Assembly: GCF_036186745.1 (NCBI RefSeq)
Contig: NZ_CP108086.1
Span: 2,666,001 to 2,730,000 of the forward strand
Length of the DNA: 64,000 bases
Direction: 5' to 3'
Source of the DNA: Microbispora hainanensis
GTDB lineage: Bacteria > Actinomycetota > Actinomycetes > Streptosporangiales > Streptosporangiaceae
Numbering within the stretch: position 1 is the first letter of the stretch; each line of letters starts with the position of its first letter. Below the pieces are notes generated by a model. It did not search any database. It worked only from the letters and a program-made list of their open reading frames with translations, and was not told where the DNA came from. Position numbers and translations under genes: made by a program. This document shows positions 7,333-14,363 of the stretch, piece by piece.

Positions 7333-8112
7333 GTGCTCGGACGTCTCTGCCTGGTCGCCGTCCTCGCCTCGGTGCTGAGCGTGGCGGCGTGCGGCTCGTC
7401 CTCCTCGGACACGGCCGCTCCCGCCTCCTCCGCCGCCGCCGGGAAATCGCTGACGGTGTTCGCCGCGGCGTCCCTGACCGAGACGTTCACCGAGCTGGGC
7501 AAACAGTTCGAGAGCACCCACTCCGGCACGAAGGTCACCTTCAACTTCGGGTCGAGCGCGACGCTGGCGCAGCAGATCACGCAGGGCGCCCCCGCCGACG
7601 TCTTCGCCGCCGCGAGCCCGGCCACCATGAAGACGGTCACCGACGCGGGGCTGGCCTCCGCGCCCACCGTGTTCGTCAAGAACACGCTCCAGATCGCCGT
7701 CCCCGAGGACAACCCGGCCAAGGTCGAGTCGCTCAAGGACCTGACCGACCCGAAGGTCAAGATCGCCCTGTGCGCCGAGCAGGTGCCCTGCGGCGCGGCG
7801 GCGGTCAAGGCGCTCGACGCGGCGGGCCTCAAGGTCACTCCCGTCACCTTGGAGCAGGACGTCAAGGCGACGCTCACCAAGGTGCAGCTCGGCGAGGTCG
7901 ACGCGGCGCTCGTCTACCGCACCGACGTGATCGCCTCCGGCGGGAAGGTCAGGGGCATCGACTTCCCCGAAGCCGCCCAGGCCGTCAACGACTATCCGAT
8001 CGCGGCGCTCGCCACGGCGCCCGCACCCGATCTGGCCGAGCAGTTCGTCGATCTCGTGCTGTCGCAGCAGGGCAGGGACGTGCTGACGAAGGCCGGTTTC
8101 CAGGCGCCGTGA
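7333..8112 (+). CDS. modA: Molybdate ABC transporter substrate-binding lipoprotein ModA
   Basis: A 259-residue extracellular solute-binding lipoprotein. The signal peptide ends in a lipobox (SVAAC), followed by a Ser/Ala linker. The ModA fold begins with LTVFAAASLTETF, and other family blocks are visible: NFGSSATLAQQI (oxyanion-binding Ser residues), GAPADVFAAAS and LGEVDAALVYRTDV. It captures molybdate or tungstate for ModB. AAGGAG lies 5 nt before GTG 7333; GTG 7330 is also in frame but too close. The stop overlaps the modB start by the GTGA arrangement, so translation is coupled. Confidence 0.93.
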   Translation: MLGRLCLVAVLASVLSVAACGSSSSDTAAPASSAAAGKSLTVFAAASLTETFTELGKQFESTHSGTKVTFNFGSSATLAQQITQGAPADVFAAASPATMKTVTDAGLASAPTVFVKNTLQIAVPEDNPAKVESLKDLTDPKVKIALCAEQVPCGAAAVKALDAAGLKVTPVTLEQDVKATLTKVQLGEVDAALVYRTDVIASGGKVRGIDFPEAAQAVNDYPIAALATAPAPDLAEQFVDLVLSQQGRDVLTKAGFQAP

Positions 8113-8918
8113 CCAGGTCCGTACGCGCGCGGGCCCCGCGGGCGCGCATGCCGTGGCCGCTGCTGGTGCCCGCGCTCGCGGGGCTGGCCTTCCTCGTCCT
8201 CCCGCTGGCCGGGCTGCTGGTCCGCGCCCCGTGGGCGACCCTGCCGGGGCGGCTGGCCGAGCCCCGGGTGCTGGAGGCCCTGCGGCTCTCCCTGGTGACC
8301 GCGACCATCGCGACCGTCGTCTGCCTGCTGCTCGGCGTGCCCCTCGCCTGGCTCCTGGCCCGTACGACGCTGCCGGGGAGGCGGGTGCTGCGCGCGCTGG
8401 TCACCGTGCCGCTCGTGCTGCCGCCGGTCGTCGGCGGCGTCGCACTGCTGCTGGTGCTCGGCCGCCGCGGGCTCGTCGGCCAGTGGCTGTACGACGCCTT
8501 CGGCGTCTCCCTGCCGTTCACCACCACCGGAGTCGTCGTCGCGGAGGCGTTCGTCGCCATGCCGTTCCTCGTCATCGCCGTGGAGGGGGCGCTGCGCGCG
8601 GCCGACCAGCGTTATGAGGAGGCCGCCGCGACGCTGGGGGCCTCCCGCTGGACGGTCTTCCGCCGGGTCACCCTGCCCATGGTCGCCCCCGGCGTGCTGG
8701 CCGGCGCCGTGCTGTGCTGGGCCCGCGCGCTCGGCGAGTTCGGGGCGACCATCACCTTCGCCGGGAACTTCCCGGGCCGCACGCAGACCATGCCGCTGGC
8801 CGTCTATCTGGCGCTGGAGACCGATCCGGACGCAGCCATCGTGCTCAGCCTGGTGCTGCTCGCGGTCTCGGTGATCGTGCTGGCCGGGCTGCGCGACCGC
8901 TGGGTGGGCGCGGCATGA
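8109..8918 (+). CDS. modB: Molybdate ABC transporter permease ModB
   Basis: A 269-residue integral membrane protein with about six transmembrane helices. The family signature EAAATLGASRWTVFRRVTLP (the cytoplasmic EAA loop that docks to the ATPase) lies at about residues 172-191, followed by ARALGEFGATITFAGN, typical of ModB/CysT permeases. The GTG start at 8109 overlaps the modA stop. The open frame upstream of this start is antisense-like coding noise inside modA and is not part of the protein. It works with ModA and ModC in molybdate import. Confidence 0.93.
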   Translation: MTRSVRARAPRARMPWPLLVPALAGLAFLVLPLAGLLVRAPWATLPGRLAEPRVLEALRLSLVTATIATVVCLLLGVPLAWLLARTTLPGRRVLRALVTVPLVLPPVVGGVALLLVLGRRGLVGQWLYDAFGVSLPFTTTGVVVAEAFVAMPFLVIAVEGALRAADQRYEEAAATLGASRWTVFRRVTLPMVAPGVLAGAVLCWARALGEFGATITFAGNFPGRTQTMPLAVYLALETDPDAAIVLSLVLLAVSVIVLAGLRDRWVGAA

Positions 8919-9946
8919 GCGTGAAGGCCCATCTGGTCGTCGAACGTCCCGCCTTCCGGCTGGATCTGCGGATCAGCGCGGCGGCCGGTGAGGTGGTGGC
9001 GCTGCTCGGCCCCAACGGCGCGGGCAAGACGACCGCGCTGCGCGCCCTCGCCGGGCTCACCGCCCTGAACGGCGGGCGCGTCGAGCTGGACGGCGCCGAG
9101 GTGCACCACCTGCCGCCGGAACGCCGCGGGATCGGCGTGGTCTTCCAGGACTACCTGCTGTTCCCGCACCTGTCCGCCCTCGACAACGTCGCCTTCGGGC
9201 CCCGCTGCCAGGGGCTCGGCAAGGCCGCGGCCCGCCGGGTCGCCGCCGAGCTGCTCGATCGCGTCGGGCTCGCCGGCCACGCCCACGTCCGTCCCGGGCG
9301 GCTGTCCGGAGGCCAGGCGCAGCGCGTCGCGCTCGCCCGCGCTCTTGCCGTACGGCCCCGCCTGCTGCTGCTGGACGAGCCGCTGGCCGCCCTCGACGCG
9401 CACACCCGGCTGGAGATCCGGGCCGAGCTGCGCCGCCACCTGGCCGACTTCGACGGCGCGACCATCCTGGTCACCCACGACGCGCTCGACGCGATGGTCC
9501 TGGCCCACCGGCTCGTGGTGATCGAGAACGGCGCCGTCGTGCAGACCGGCACGCCGAGCGAGATCGCCCGTCATCCGCGTACGGACTACGTCGCCCGCCT
9601 CGTCGGCCTCAACCTCTATCGGGGGCAGGCCGACGGCGATCAGGTCGTCGTGGGCGAGGTGCGCTTCAGCAGCGCCGAACGCCTGACGGGGCCCGCCTTC
9701 GTCGCCTTCCCGCCGTCCGCCGTCGCCCTCTATCGGAGCCGCCCCGACGGCAGCCCCCGCAACCTGTGGCAGGCCGTCATCGACGGCATCGAACGCCACG
9801 GCGACCACGTCCGGGTGCACCTGCGCGGGCCCATCCCGCTGCTCGCCGACGTCACCCCGGCGGCCGCCGCCGATCTCGACCTCACCCCGGGCCGGGACGT
9901 CTGGGCCGCCGTCAAGGCCACCGAGACACACGCGTACCCGGCCTGA
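8915..9946 (+). CDS. modC: Molybdate ABC transporter ATP-binding protein ModC
   Basis: A 343-residue ABC ATPase. Walker A is GPNGAGKTT (about 33-41), the Q-loop is VFQDYLLFPHL, the signature is RLSGGQAQRVALARAL, Walker B is LLLLDEPLAALD and the switch histidine is in LVTHDALDA. The C-terminal about 100 residues form the accessory molybdate-binding (TOBE-like) domain expected for ModC. The ATG at 8915 overlaps the modB stop (ATGA), so the three genes form one coupled operon. It powers uptake of molybdate for molybdenum-cofactor enzymes. Confidence 0.93.
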   Translation: MSVKAHLVVERPAFRLDLRISAAAGEVVALLGPNGAGKTTALRALAGLTALNGGRVELDGAEVHHLPPERRGIGVVFQDYLLFPHLSALDNVAFGPRCQGLGKAAARRVAAELLDRVGLAGHAHVRPGRLSGGQAQRVALARALAVRPRLLLLDEPLAALDAHTRLEIRAELRRHLADFDGATILVTHDALDAMVLAHRLVVIENGAVVQTGTPSEIARHPRTDYVARLVGLNLYRGQADGDQVVVGEVRFSSAERLTGPAFVAFPPSAVALYRSRPDGSPRNLWQAVIDGIERHGDHVRVHLRGPIPLLADVTPAAAADLDLTPGRDVWAAVKATETHAYPA

Positions 9947-9981
9947 ACCGGCCGATGGGGGCGAAACGGTAGATTGCCCGC

Positions 9982-10341
9982 ATGTCTTCCACTTCGCGGC
10001 CGGACGACCGTCTCGCGTCCGTGTTCCGGTTCGCCAGCGAGCTGGTCGCCTGGGTCGCGACCCCGTGGGCCCTCGCGTCGTGGTCCGTTCCGCTGGCGGT
10101 GCTGTCGGTCGTGGTGCTGATCGGGCTGCCGACGCTGTTCTCCACTCCGGGGGACAAGCGGAACGTGATCGTCGCGGTGCCCGGCACGGTGACCATCGCG
10201 CTGGTCCTTCTTCAGCTCGTCGCGGCGGTCGTGGCGGCGTGGGTCGCCTGGCCCACGCTCGCCGCCGTACTGGTGACCGTGCTGGCCGTGGTCACCGTGG
10301 TGCTCGAACTGCCCCGCTGGCGGTGGCTCGCCTCCCGGTGA
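9982..10341 (+). CDS. YrdB/DUF2568 family small membrane protein
   Basis: A 119-residue membrane protein with about four hydrophobic helices (ATPWALASWSVPLAVLSVVV, VTIALVLLQLVAAVVAAWVA and two others). An FRFASELVAW motif near the N-terminus and LFSTPGDKRN in the middle loop match the YrdB/DUF2568 family, whose function is unknown. It starts 36 bp after modC but has no evident role in molybdate transport. It converges with the MFS gene; only 18 bp separate the stops. Confidence 0.7.
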   Translation: MSSTSRPDDRLASVFRFASELVAWVATPWALASWSVPLAVLSVVVLIGLPTLFSTPGDKRNVIVAVPGTVTIALVLLQLVAAVVAAWVAWPTLAAVLVTVLAVVTVVLELPRWRWLASR

Positions 10342-10359
10342 GGCTGCGGCCGGGGCCGG

Positions 10360-11787
10360 TCACGCGTACGCGCGGTCGCGCCGCAGGAAGACCGCGGCGA
10401 GCAGGACGCCCAGCAGGACGAGGACGGCGTTGACGCTGATCGCGGTCGTGACCCCGTGCAGGATCGCCCCGGCGGACGCCACGCCCCCGGCGGCGGCGGT
10501 GGCGACCGCCGACATGATCGGGGTGCCCATGGTGATGCCGACCTGCTGGGACATCGACGCCAGGCCGGTGGCCAGGCCCTGCTCGTGGTCGGGGAGGCCG
10601 GTGGTGGCGGTGACCATGAAGCCGACGATGACGAGCATGTTGCCCACGCCGCCCAGGAAGGTGGCGGGCAGCAGCAGCCCCACCGAGGCCGGCGTGTCAC
10701 CCAGGAAGATCAGGACGGCGGTGAAGACGGCCTGGAGCAGCCCGCCGCCGACCAGGACGGCCGTCGTGGACGTACGGGCGATGGCCTTCGGGGCGAGCAC
10801 GCCGCCGGTCACGGTGCCGGCTCCCAGGACGCCGAAGGAGAGCCCGGCGGCGAGGGCCGAGAAGCCGAGGGTCTTCTGCATGTAGAGGGTGAGCAGATAG
10901 ACCAGGGACGTCTCGGTGACGAAGGCGAGCAGCCCGAGCACGTTTCCCCAGGCCACCGTGCGCTTGCGCAGGACGCGTACCGGCACCAGCGGCTGGGCGG
11001 CCCGGCGCTCGACGAGGTAGAAGACGACCAGCAGGACGGCCCCGGCAAGGAGGCCCGTGAGTGCGAGGGGATCGGCCCAGCCGTGTTCGCCCGCCCGCGT
11101 CAGGCCGTAGACGACGCCGAGCAGCCCGAGCGTGACCGACAGCGCGCCGGGCAGATCGATCGTGGGACGGGCGGCGGGGCGCGACTCGGCGATGACGGCA
11201 GGGGCGACGAGCAGCACGGCCACGGCGACGGGGACGTTGACGAAGAAGGCCCACCGCCACGACAGCAGGTCGGTGAGCACGCCGCCGAGGACCGCGCCGG
11301 CGGTGAACCCGGCGGACATGAGCGCGCCGTTCAGGCCGAGTGCCTTCTCGCGCAGCGGGCCCTCCGGGAACGACGTGGTGAGCAGGGCGAGCCCGGCCGG
11401 GGTGGCTGCGGCGGTGGCGAGCCCCTGGGCGACGCGGGCGACGATGAGCACCTCGGGGCCGGGGGCGAGCCCACCGGCGAGCGAGGCCGCGCCCAGGAGC
11501 GCGAGGCTGCCGAGGAAGATGCGCTTGCGGCCGATCAGGTCGCCGATGCGGCCGAAGAAGAGGGTGAAACCGGCAGCGCACAGGGCGAAGGCCGTGGCGA
11601 CCCACTGCAGATCGGCGAGGGAGAACCCGAGGTCGTCGCCGATCGCGGGCAGCGCCACGTTCAGGATCGAGAAGTCGACGGCCAGCATGAACTGGGCGAC
11701 CAGCAGCACCGCGAGGACGACCTTCAAGCGGCCGGCCAGGCGTGGCGCCTCGTGAGCGGCGGCCGGTAGGGAATTCGTGGTGGACAT
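10360..11787 (-). CDS. MFS drug efflux transporter, DHA2 (EmrB/QacA) type
   Basis: A 475-residue transporter with about 14 hydrophobic helices. The first helix carries the DHA2 signature VDFSILNVALPAIGDDLG, the 2-3 loop shows GRIGDLIGRKRIFLGS, and motif C is ALMSAGFTAGAVLGGVLTD. Such proteins export lipophilic drugs or metabolites by proton antiport. I chose ATG 11787; a GTG four codons upstream sits almost on top of the GGAGG. It is divergent from a TetR gene, with two palindromes in the shared promoter, the classic layout of a repressor-controlled efflux pump. The inducer is unknown. Confidence 0.88.
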   Translation of the reverse strand: MSTTNSLPAAAHEAPRLAGRLKVVLAVLLVAQFMLAVDFSILNVALPAIGDDLGFSLADLQWVATAFALCAAGFTLFFGRIGDLIGRKRIFLGSLALLGAASLAGGLAPGPEVLIVARVAQGLATAAATPAGLALLTTSFPEGPLREKALGLNGALMSAGFTAGAVLGGVLTDLLSWRWAFFVNVPVAVAVLLVAPAVIAESRPAARPTIDLPGALSVTLGLLGVVYGLTRAGEHGWADPLALTGLLAGAVLLVVFYLVERRAAQPLVPVRVLRKRTVAWGNVLGLLAFVTETSLVYLLTLYMQKTLGFSALAAGLSFGVLGAGTVTGGVLAPKAIARTSTTAVLVGGGLLQAVFTAVLIFLGDTPASVGLLLPATFLGGVGNMLVIVGFMVTATTGLPDHEQGLATGLASMSQQVGITMGTPIMSAVATAAAGGVASAGAILHGVTTAISVNAVLVLLGVLLAAVFLRRDRAYA

Positions 11788-11816
11788 GACAGGGGACACC
11801 CCTCCAGGGAAGCGAC

Positions 11817-11890
11817 TTAACGGGTCTGTCGTCCCGTTAAACTGAGGGGGACACTAGCACCACGCGCCGCCTTAAGGGAACAGTGGTCCC
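11817..11890. promoter_or_regulatory. Two TetR-type operator palindromes in MFS/TetR divergent promoter
   Basis: Site 1 is TTAACGGG (11817-11824), 8-nt spacer, CCCGTTAA (11833-11840), a perfect inverted repeat. Site 2 at 11872-11894 resembles it: TTAAGGGAACAGTGGTCCCG, with the core GGGAAC-agt-GGTCCC. They flank the region where both promoters should lie, consistent with autoregulation by the adjacent TetR protein. Confidence 0.7.
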
Positions 11891-11917
11891 GATAGTGGGC
11901 CTTGGGAAGGAGCCGTC

Positions 11918-12523
11918 ATGGCAGCAACTCCACCGCCCGGTGCCGTCCGCCCGGGTGGACGCACTGCCCGCGTCCGCGAGGCCGTCCTCGAAGCCGCCGC
12001 CGACACCCTTGCCGAGAAGGGCTTCGACGGGCTCGACCTCGGTGAGATCGCCCGTATCGCGGGGGTCGGGAAGACCACCCTCTATCGCCGCTGGGGCACG
12101 CCCGCAGCGCTCGCCGCCGACCTCCTCCAGGACATGGCCGAGCGATCCCTGCCCCGCTCGCGCAACGGCGACATCGACCAGGACCTGCGCGACAACGCCC
12201 GCCTGGTGCTCAAGACCCTCACCGATCCCCGCCAGGGACGGCTGTTCAAGGCGCTGATCGCCGCCTCGCTCTGCAACGACCAGGCCGCGCAGGCGTTGCG
12301 CCGCTTCTACGCCGTACGCATCGACGAATGGGCCGGCTGCGTCACCGACGCGATCGAACGCGGCGAGCTGCCTCCCGGCACCGACCCTGGCCGGGTGATC
12401 GCCGCCGTCTCCGCACCCCTCTACTACGCCCTGCTCAACACCGGAGAACTACTGGACGAGGCGGCGGCCGATCGGGCCGCGGCGGCCGCCCTGGCGGCGG
12501 CCCGCGCCGGCGTCCTCACCTGA
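11918..12523 (+). CDS. TetR/AcrR family repressor
   Basis: A 201-residue regulator. The N-terminal DNA-binding domain (residues about 15-65) contains ADTLAEKGFDGLDLGEIA and the recognition-helix region GVGKTTLYRRWGTPAALA, typical of TetR proteins. The C-terminal part has the TetR_C_33-like ligand domain, helical and without recognisable ligand residues. AAGGAG lies 6 nt before the ATG. It is divergent from the MFS pump and probably represses both the pump and itself through the two palindromes in the 130-bp gap. A terminator hairpin follows the gene. Confidence 0.88.
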   Translation: MAATPPPGAVRPGGRTARVREAVLEAAADTLAEKGFDGLDLGEIARIAGVGKTTLYRRWGTPAALAADLLQDMAERSLPRSRNGDIDQDLRDNARLVLKTLTDPRQGRLFKALIAASLCNDQAAQALRRFYAVRIDEWAGCVTDAIERGELPPGTDPGRVIAAVSAPLYYALLNTGELLDEAAADRAAAAALAAARAGVLT

Positions 12524-12550
12524 GGCGTGCACCTAAGAGATCCGCTTCGG

Positions 12551-12580
12551 CGCCGGGCCCCCGCCCGGTGCGCACTTTTC
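12551..12580 (+). terminator. Intrinsic terminator after the TetR gene
   Basis: CGCCGGGC (12551-12558) pairs with GCCCGGTG (12563-12570) across a 4-nt C loop, with one G-T pair, and a TTTT run follows at 12576-12579. It lies 28 bp past the TetR stop. On the other strand it lies just past the stop of the DUF6624-like remnant. Confidence 0.65.
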
Positions 12581-12590
12581 CGGTACGGCG

Positions 12591-12858
12591 TCAGACGGAG
12601 CCCTCGTACAGGCGCCGCATTTCCGCTTCATACTGCTCGAACGGCTCCAGGCCCATTGCGGCACGGCGGTCGTCCAGGTGATCCGCGTCCTCGATCGGGT
12701 ATGGCCTGAAACCGTTGCCGTCGCTGAAAAATTGCGTTCCATAGAGCTGGGGACGGCCGGAACCCATTCGAATGCGATCTTCGAGATATGCGAGATGCGC
12801 GGGCTTCGCCTCCTTCCGGGAAACTCAGCGGTTCCGCCCGCAGTTCGTCGTCGGTCAC
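12591..12858 (-). pseudogene. Decayed DUF6624-like gene
   Basis: Read on the minus strand, the frame ending at 12591 gives a well-conserved C-terminus: AHLAYLEDRIRM, then GRPQLYGTQFF, then YPIEDADHLDDRRAAMGLEP and an acidic end. This matches the C-terminal part of DUF6624 proteins as I know them. The frame has no start and closes at a TGA about 14 codons upstream. Just before it, in another frame, a GTG at 12858 begins VTDDELRAEPL, which looks like the N-terminus of the same family. About 100 central residues are missing, so this looks like one gene with an internal deletion and frameshift. The function of the family is unknown. Confidence 0.55.
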
Positions 12859-13091
12859 GTGCCGAATTTACGCCGCAAGTGACGTCCGGTCACCTTCTCG
12901 AAGCCGCCCGATCGATTTCGATGGTGCGGCTTTCGCGGGTGTTTTCCGGGCCGCCGCGACCGGCCCGTCCACTGCGGAGCGAACGGCGGCCGGGGCGGGG
13001 ACCGGCCGTACGAGCGGTTGCGCGCATCGCGGATCACAGGTCATCATCAAGGCATGATCTCCAACCGAAAGGGCGGCGACGCCCACGCGCG

Positions 13092-13958
13092 GTGACCGCG
13101 CTCACGCGGCGCTATGCCGCCGCCGAACCTGTGGCCGGCGTACGGAGCACGAGCGCTCACGACCGGTGGCAGGAAGCAGTCAAGATCCGACAGGAGTGGC
13201 TGGACCACGGTCTTTCCACACAGCCGGCCGACCGGCGGGCCGTCGAACACAGCCTCACCGCCATCTACGCGAGGATCTCTCGCCCGAAGCCCCGGTTCGA
13301 ATGGGTCGACTCACCGGCACGGGCGATCCCGCTCGTCGCCGGTCTGCCCACTCTCGACCGGCTCTACGGGTGGATCCGCGATCCTCATCCGCAGGGGACA
13401 CCGCCACTGGCCGGCGATCTGGCCATGCTCGAATCCCAGCTGCGTGGCGCGCTCAGCGCCGGTGTCTCCCACACCGACCCTGAGCTGTCCTCGATGCGAA
13501 GGGGCAAACGGGGCGAGCCCTGGCCCGAACTGCCACCGCTGAGGGCGCTCGACACCGGCGTTCCCCTGGGTGTGGTGCTGCATCAGGGCATCCGTACGGC
13601 ACTGCACCGGAGCCTCGCGCACGGATACCGCATCCCGATCCGCAGCGCCCTGACCGGCAGCAGCCCCTTACCGGCCTGCTGGTACGGGCAGCAGGACGCG
13701 GCGTGGGTCGCCTACTACGACGCCCTGCACCGGCTCGGGCTGGCCTCCTACGGGCCGGACCAACTGGAACACCTCGGCCACTGGGCCACACTGGTGCGCT
13801 CCGGCGGCTGGTGGTGGCCGGGCGAGGAGGTGTGCGTCGTCGTGGACCGGCCCGAAATGGTCCGCGTCGAACCCGTGCCCGGCACCTGGCACGACGAGGT
13901 CCGGCTGCGGCGCGGGGGTGTCCGCTATCGCGACGGCTGGCATCCGCTGCTCGCCTGA
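13092..13958 (+). CDS. DUF6745-like hypothetical protein
   Basis: A 288-residue soluble protein. The C-terminal half contains WYGQQDAAWVAYYDALHRLG and then RSGGWWWPGEEVCVVVDRPE, a G-G-x-W-W-P-type block that I associate with the DUF6745 family, and it ends in a basic/aromatic strand region (RYRDGWHPLLA). The N-terminal part is helical and charged (RWQEAVKIRQEWLDHGLST). No catalytic motif is evident and the role is unknown. GTG 13092 is the likely start because family-like sequence begins there; the frame is open further upstream but reads through the DUF6624 remnant. A strong terminator hairpin lies 10 bp past the stop. Confidence 0.65.
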   Translation: MTALTRRYAAAEPVAGVRSTSAHDRWQEAVKIRQEWLDHGLSTQPADRRAVEHSLTAIYARISRPKPRFEWVDSPARAIPLVAGLPTLDRLYGWIRDPHPQGTPPLAGDLAMLESQLRGALSAGVSHTDPELSSMRRGKRGEPWPELPPLRALDTGVPLGVVLHQGIRTALHRSLAHGYRIPIRSALTGSSPLPACWYGQQDAAWVAYYDALHRLGLASYGPDQLEHLGHWATLVRSGGWWWPGEEVCVVVDRPEMVRVEPVPGTWHDEVRLRRGGVRYRDGWHPLLA

Positions 13959-13968
13959 ACCCACTGGA

Positions 13969-14003
13969 GGGCCGGGACGAGACGCGTTGTCCCGTCCCGG
14001 CCC
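13969..14003 (+). terminator. Terminator hairpin after the DUF6745-like gene
   Basis: GGGCCGGGACG (13969-13979) pairs perfectly with CGTCCCGGCCC (13993-14003) across a 13-nt loop. There is no long T-run, only CTTCC. On the minus strand it would also end transcripts from the LacI remnant. Confidence 0.65.
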
Positions 14004-14062
14004 CTTCCGGTCCGCCCCGGCGGGCAAGATCGATCCGTCGAGTCGTGCCCGGCCGCCGCCGG

Positions 14063-14150
14063 TCAGCGGGGTGAGGCGGTGCTCCCGCGTACGACCAGGT
14101 GGGTGGCGAGCTCGATGCGGTGCCGTACGGCGGCGCGGTGGAGTCGCATC
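14063..14150 (-). pseudogene. C-terminal scrap of a LacI-family regulator
   Basis: The minus-strand frame ending with TGA at 14063-14065 reads RIELATHLVVRGSTASPR at its end, which is the characteristic C-terminus of LacI/GalR regulators (RVELxTxLVVRGSTAPP). Upstream the similarity fades after about 25 residues and no DNA-binding domain is found, so only the tail remains. Its position directly upstream of the cellulase gene, which still carries a LacI-type operator, suggests that a CebR-like local repressor gene was lost here. Confidence 0.5.
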
Positions 14151-14294
14151 GGCGCCGTCGGGGCGTCGGCGCGACGAAGGAAGCCGGCCTGAAAATTACA
14201 GCGGCGCCCATGGGGGACCAGCGGTTCGAGCGCGTCGTCTCCCTTTCTGTTGACGCACTCCCGCCTCCTCTCTAGCGTGAGGCCTCTGTGGTTA

Positions 14295-14308
14295 TGTTAT
14301 CGCTAACA
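14295..14308. promoter_or_regulatory. LacI-type operator upstream of the cellulase gene
   Basis: TGTTATCGCTAACA is a near-perfect 14-bp palindrome (one mismatched pair, T/C) with a central CpG, of the kind bound by LacI-family sugar regulators in actinomycetes. It lies 56 bp before the proposed start, where it would block the promoter. It is also in one of the few AT-rich patches of the region. Confidence 0.65.
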
Positions 14309-14363
14309 CTGTGCGCAAGTGAAAGTTCGACCCAGCAATTCGGATCTCGTGATGGGACATTTC

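Noticed and set aside
7389-8108. A 240-codon N-terminal extension of ModB
   Set aside because: It lies wholly inside modA in another frame, is Arg/Gly-rich, and the GTG at 8109 gives the normal ModB N-terminus.
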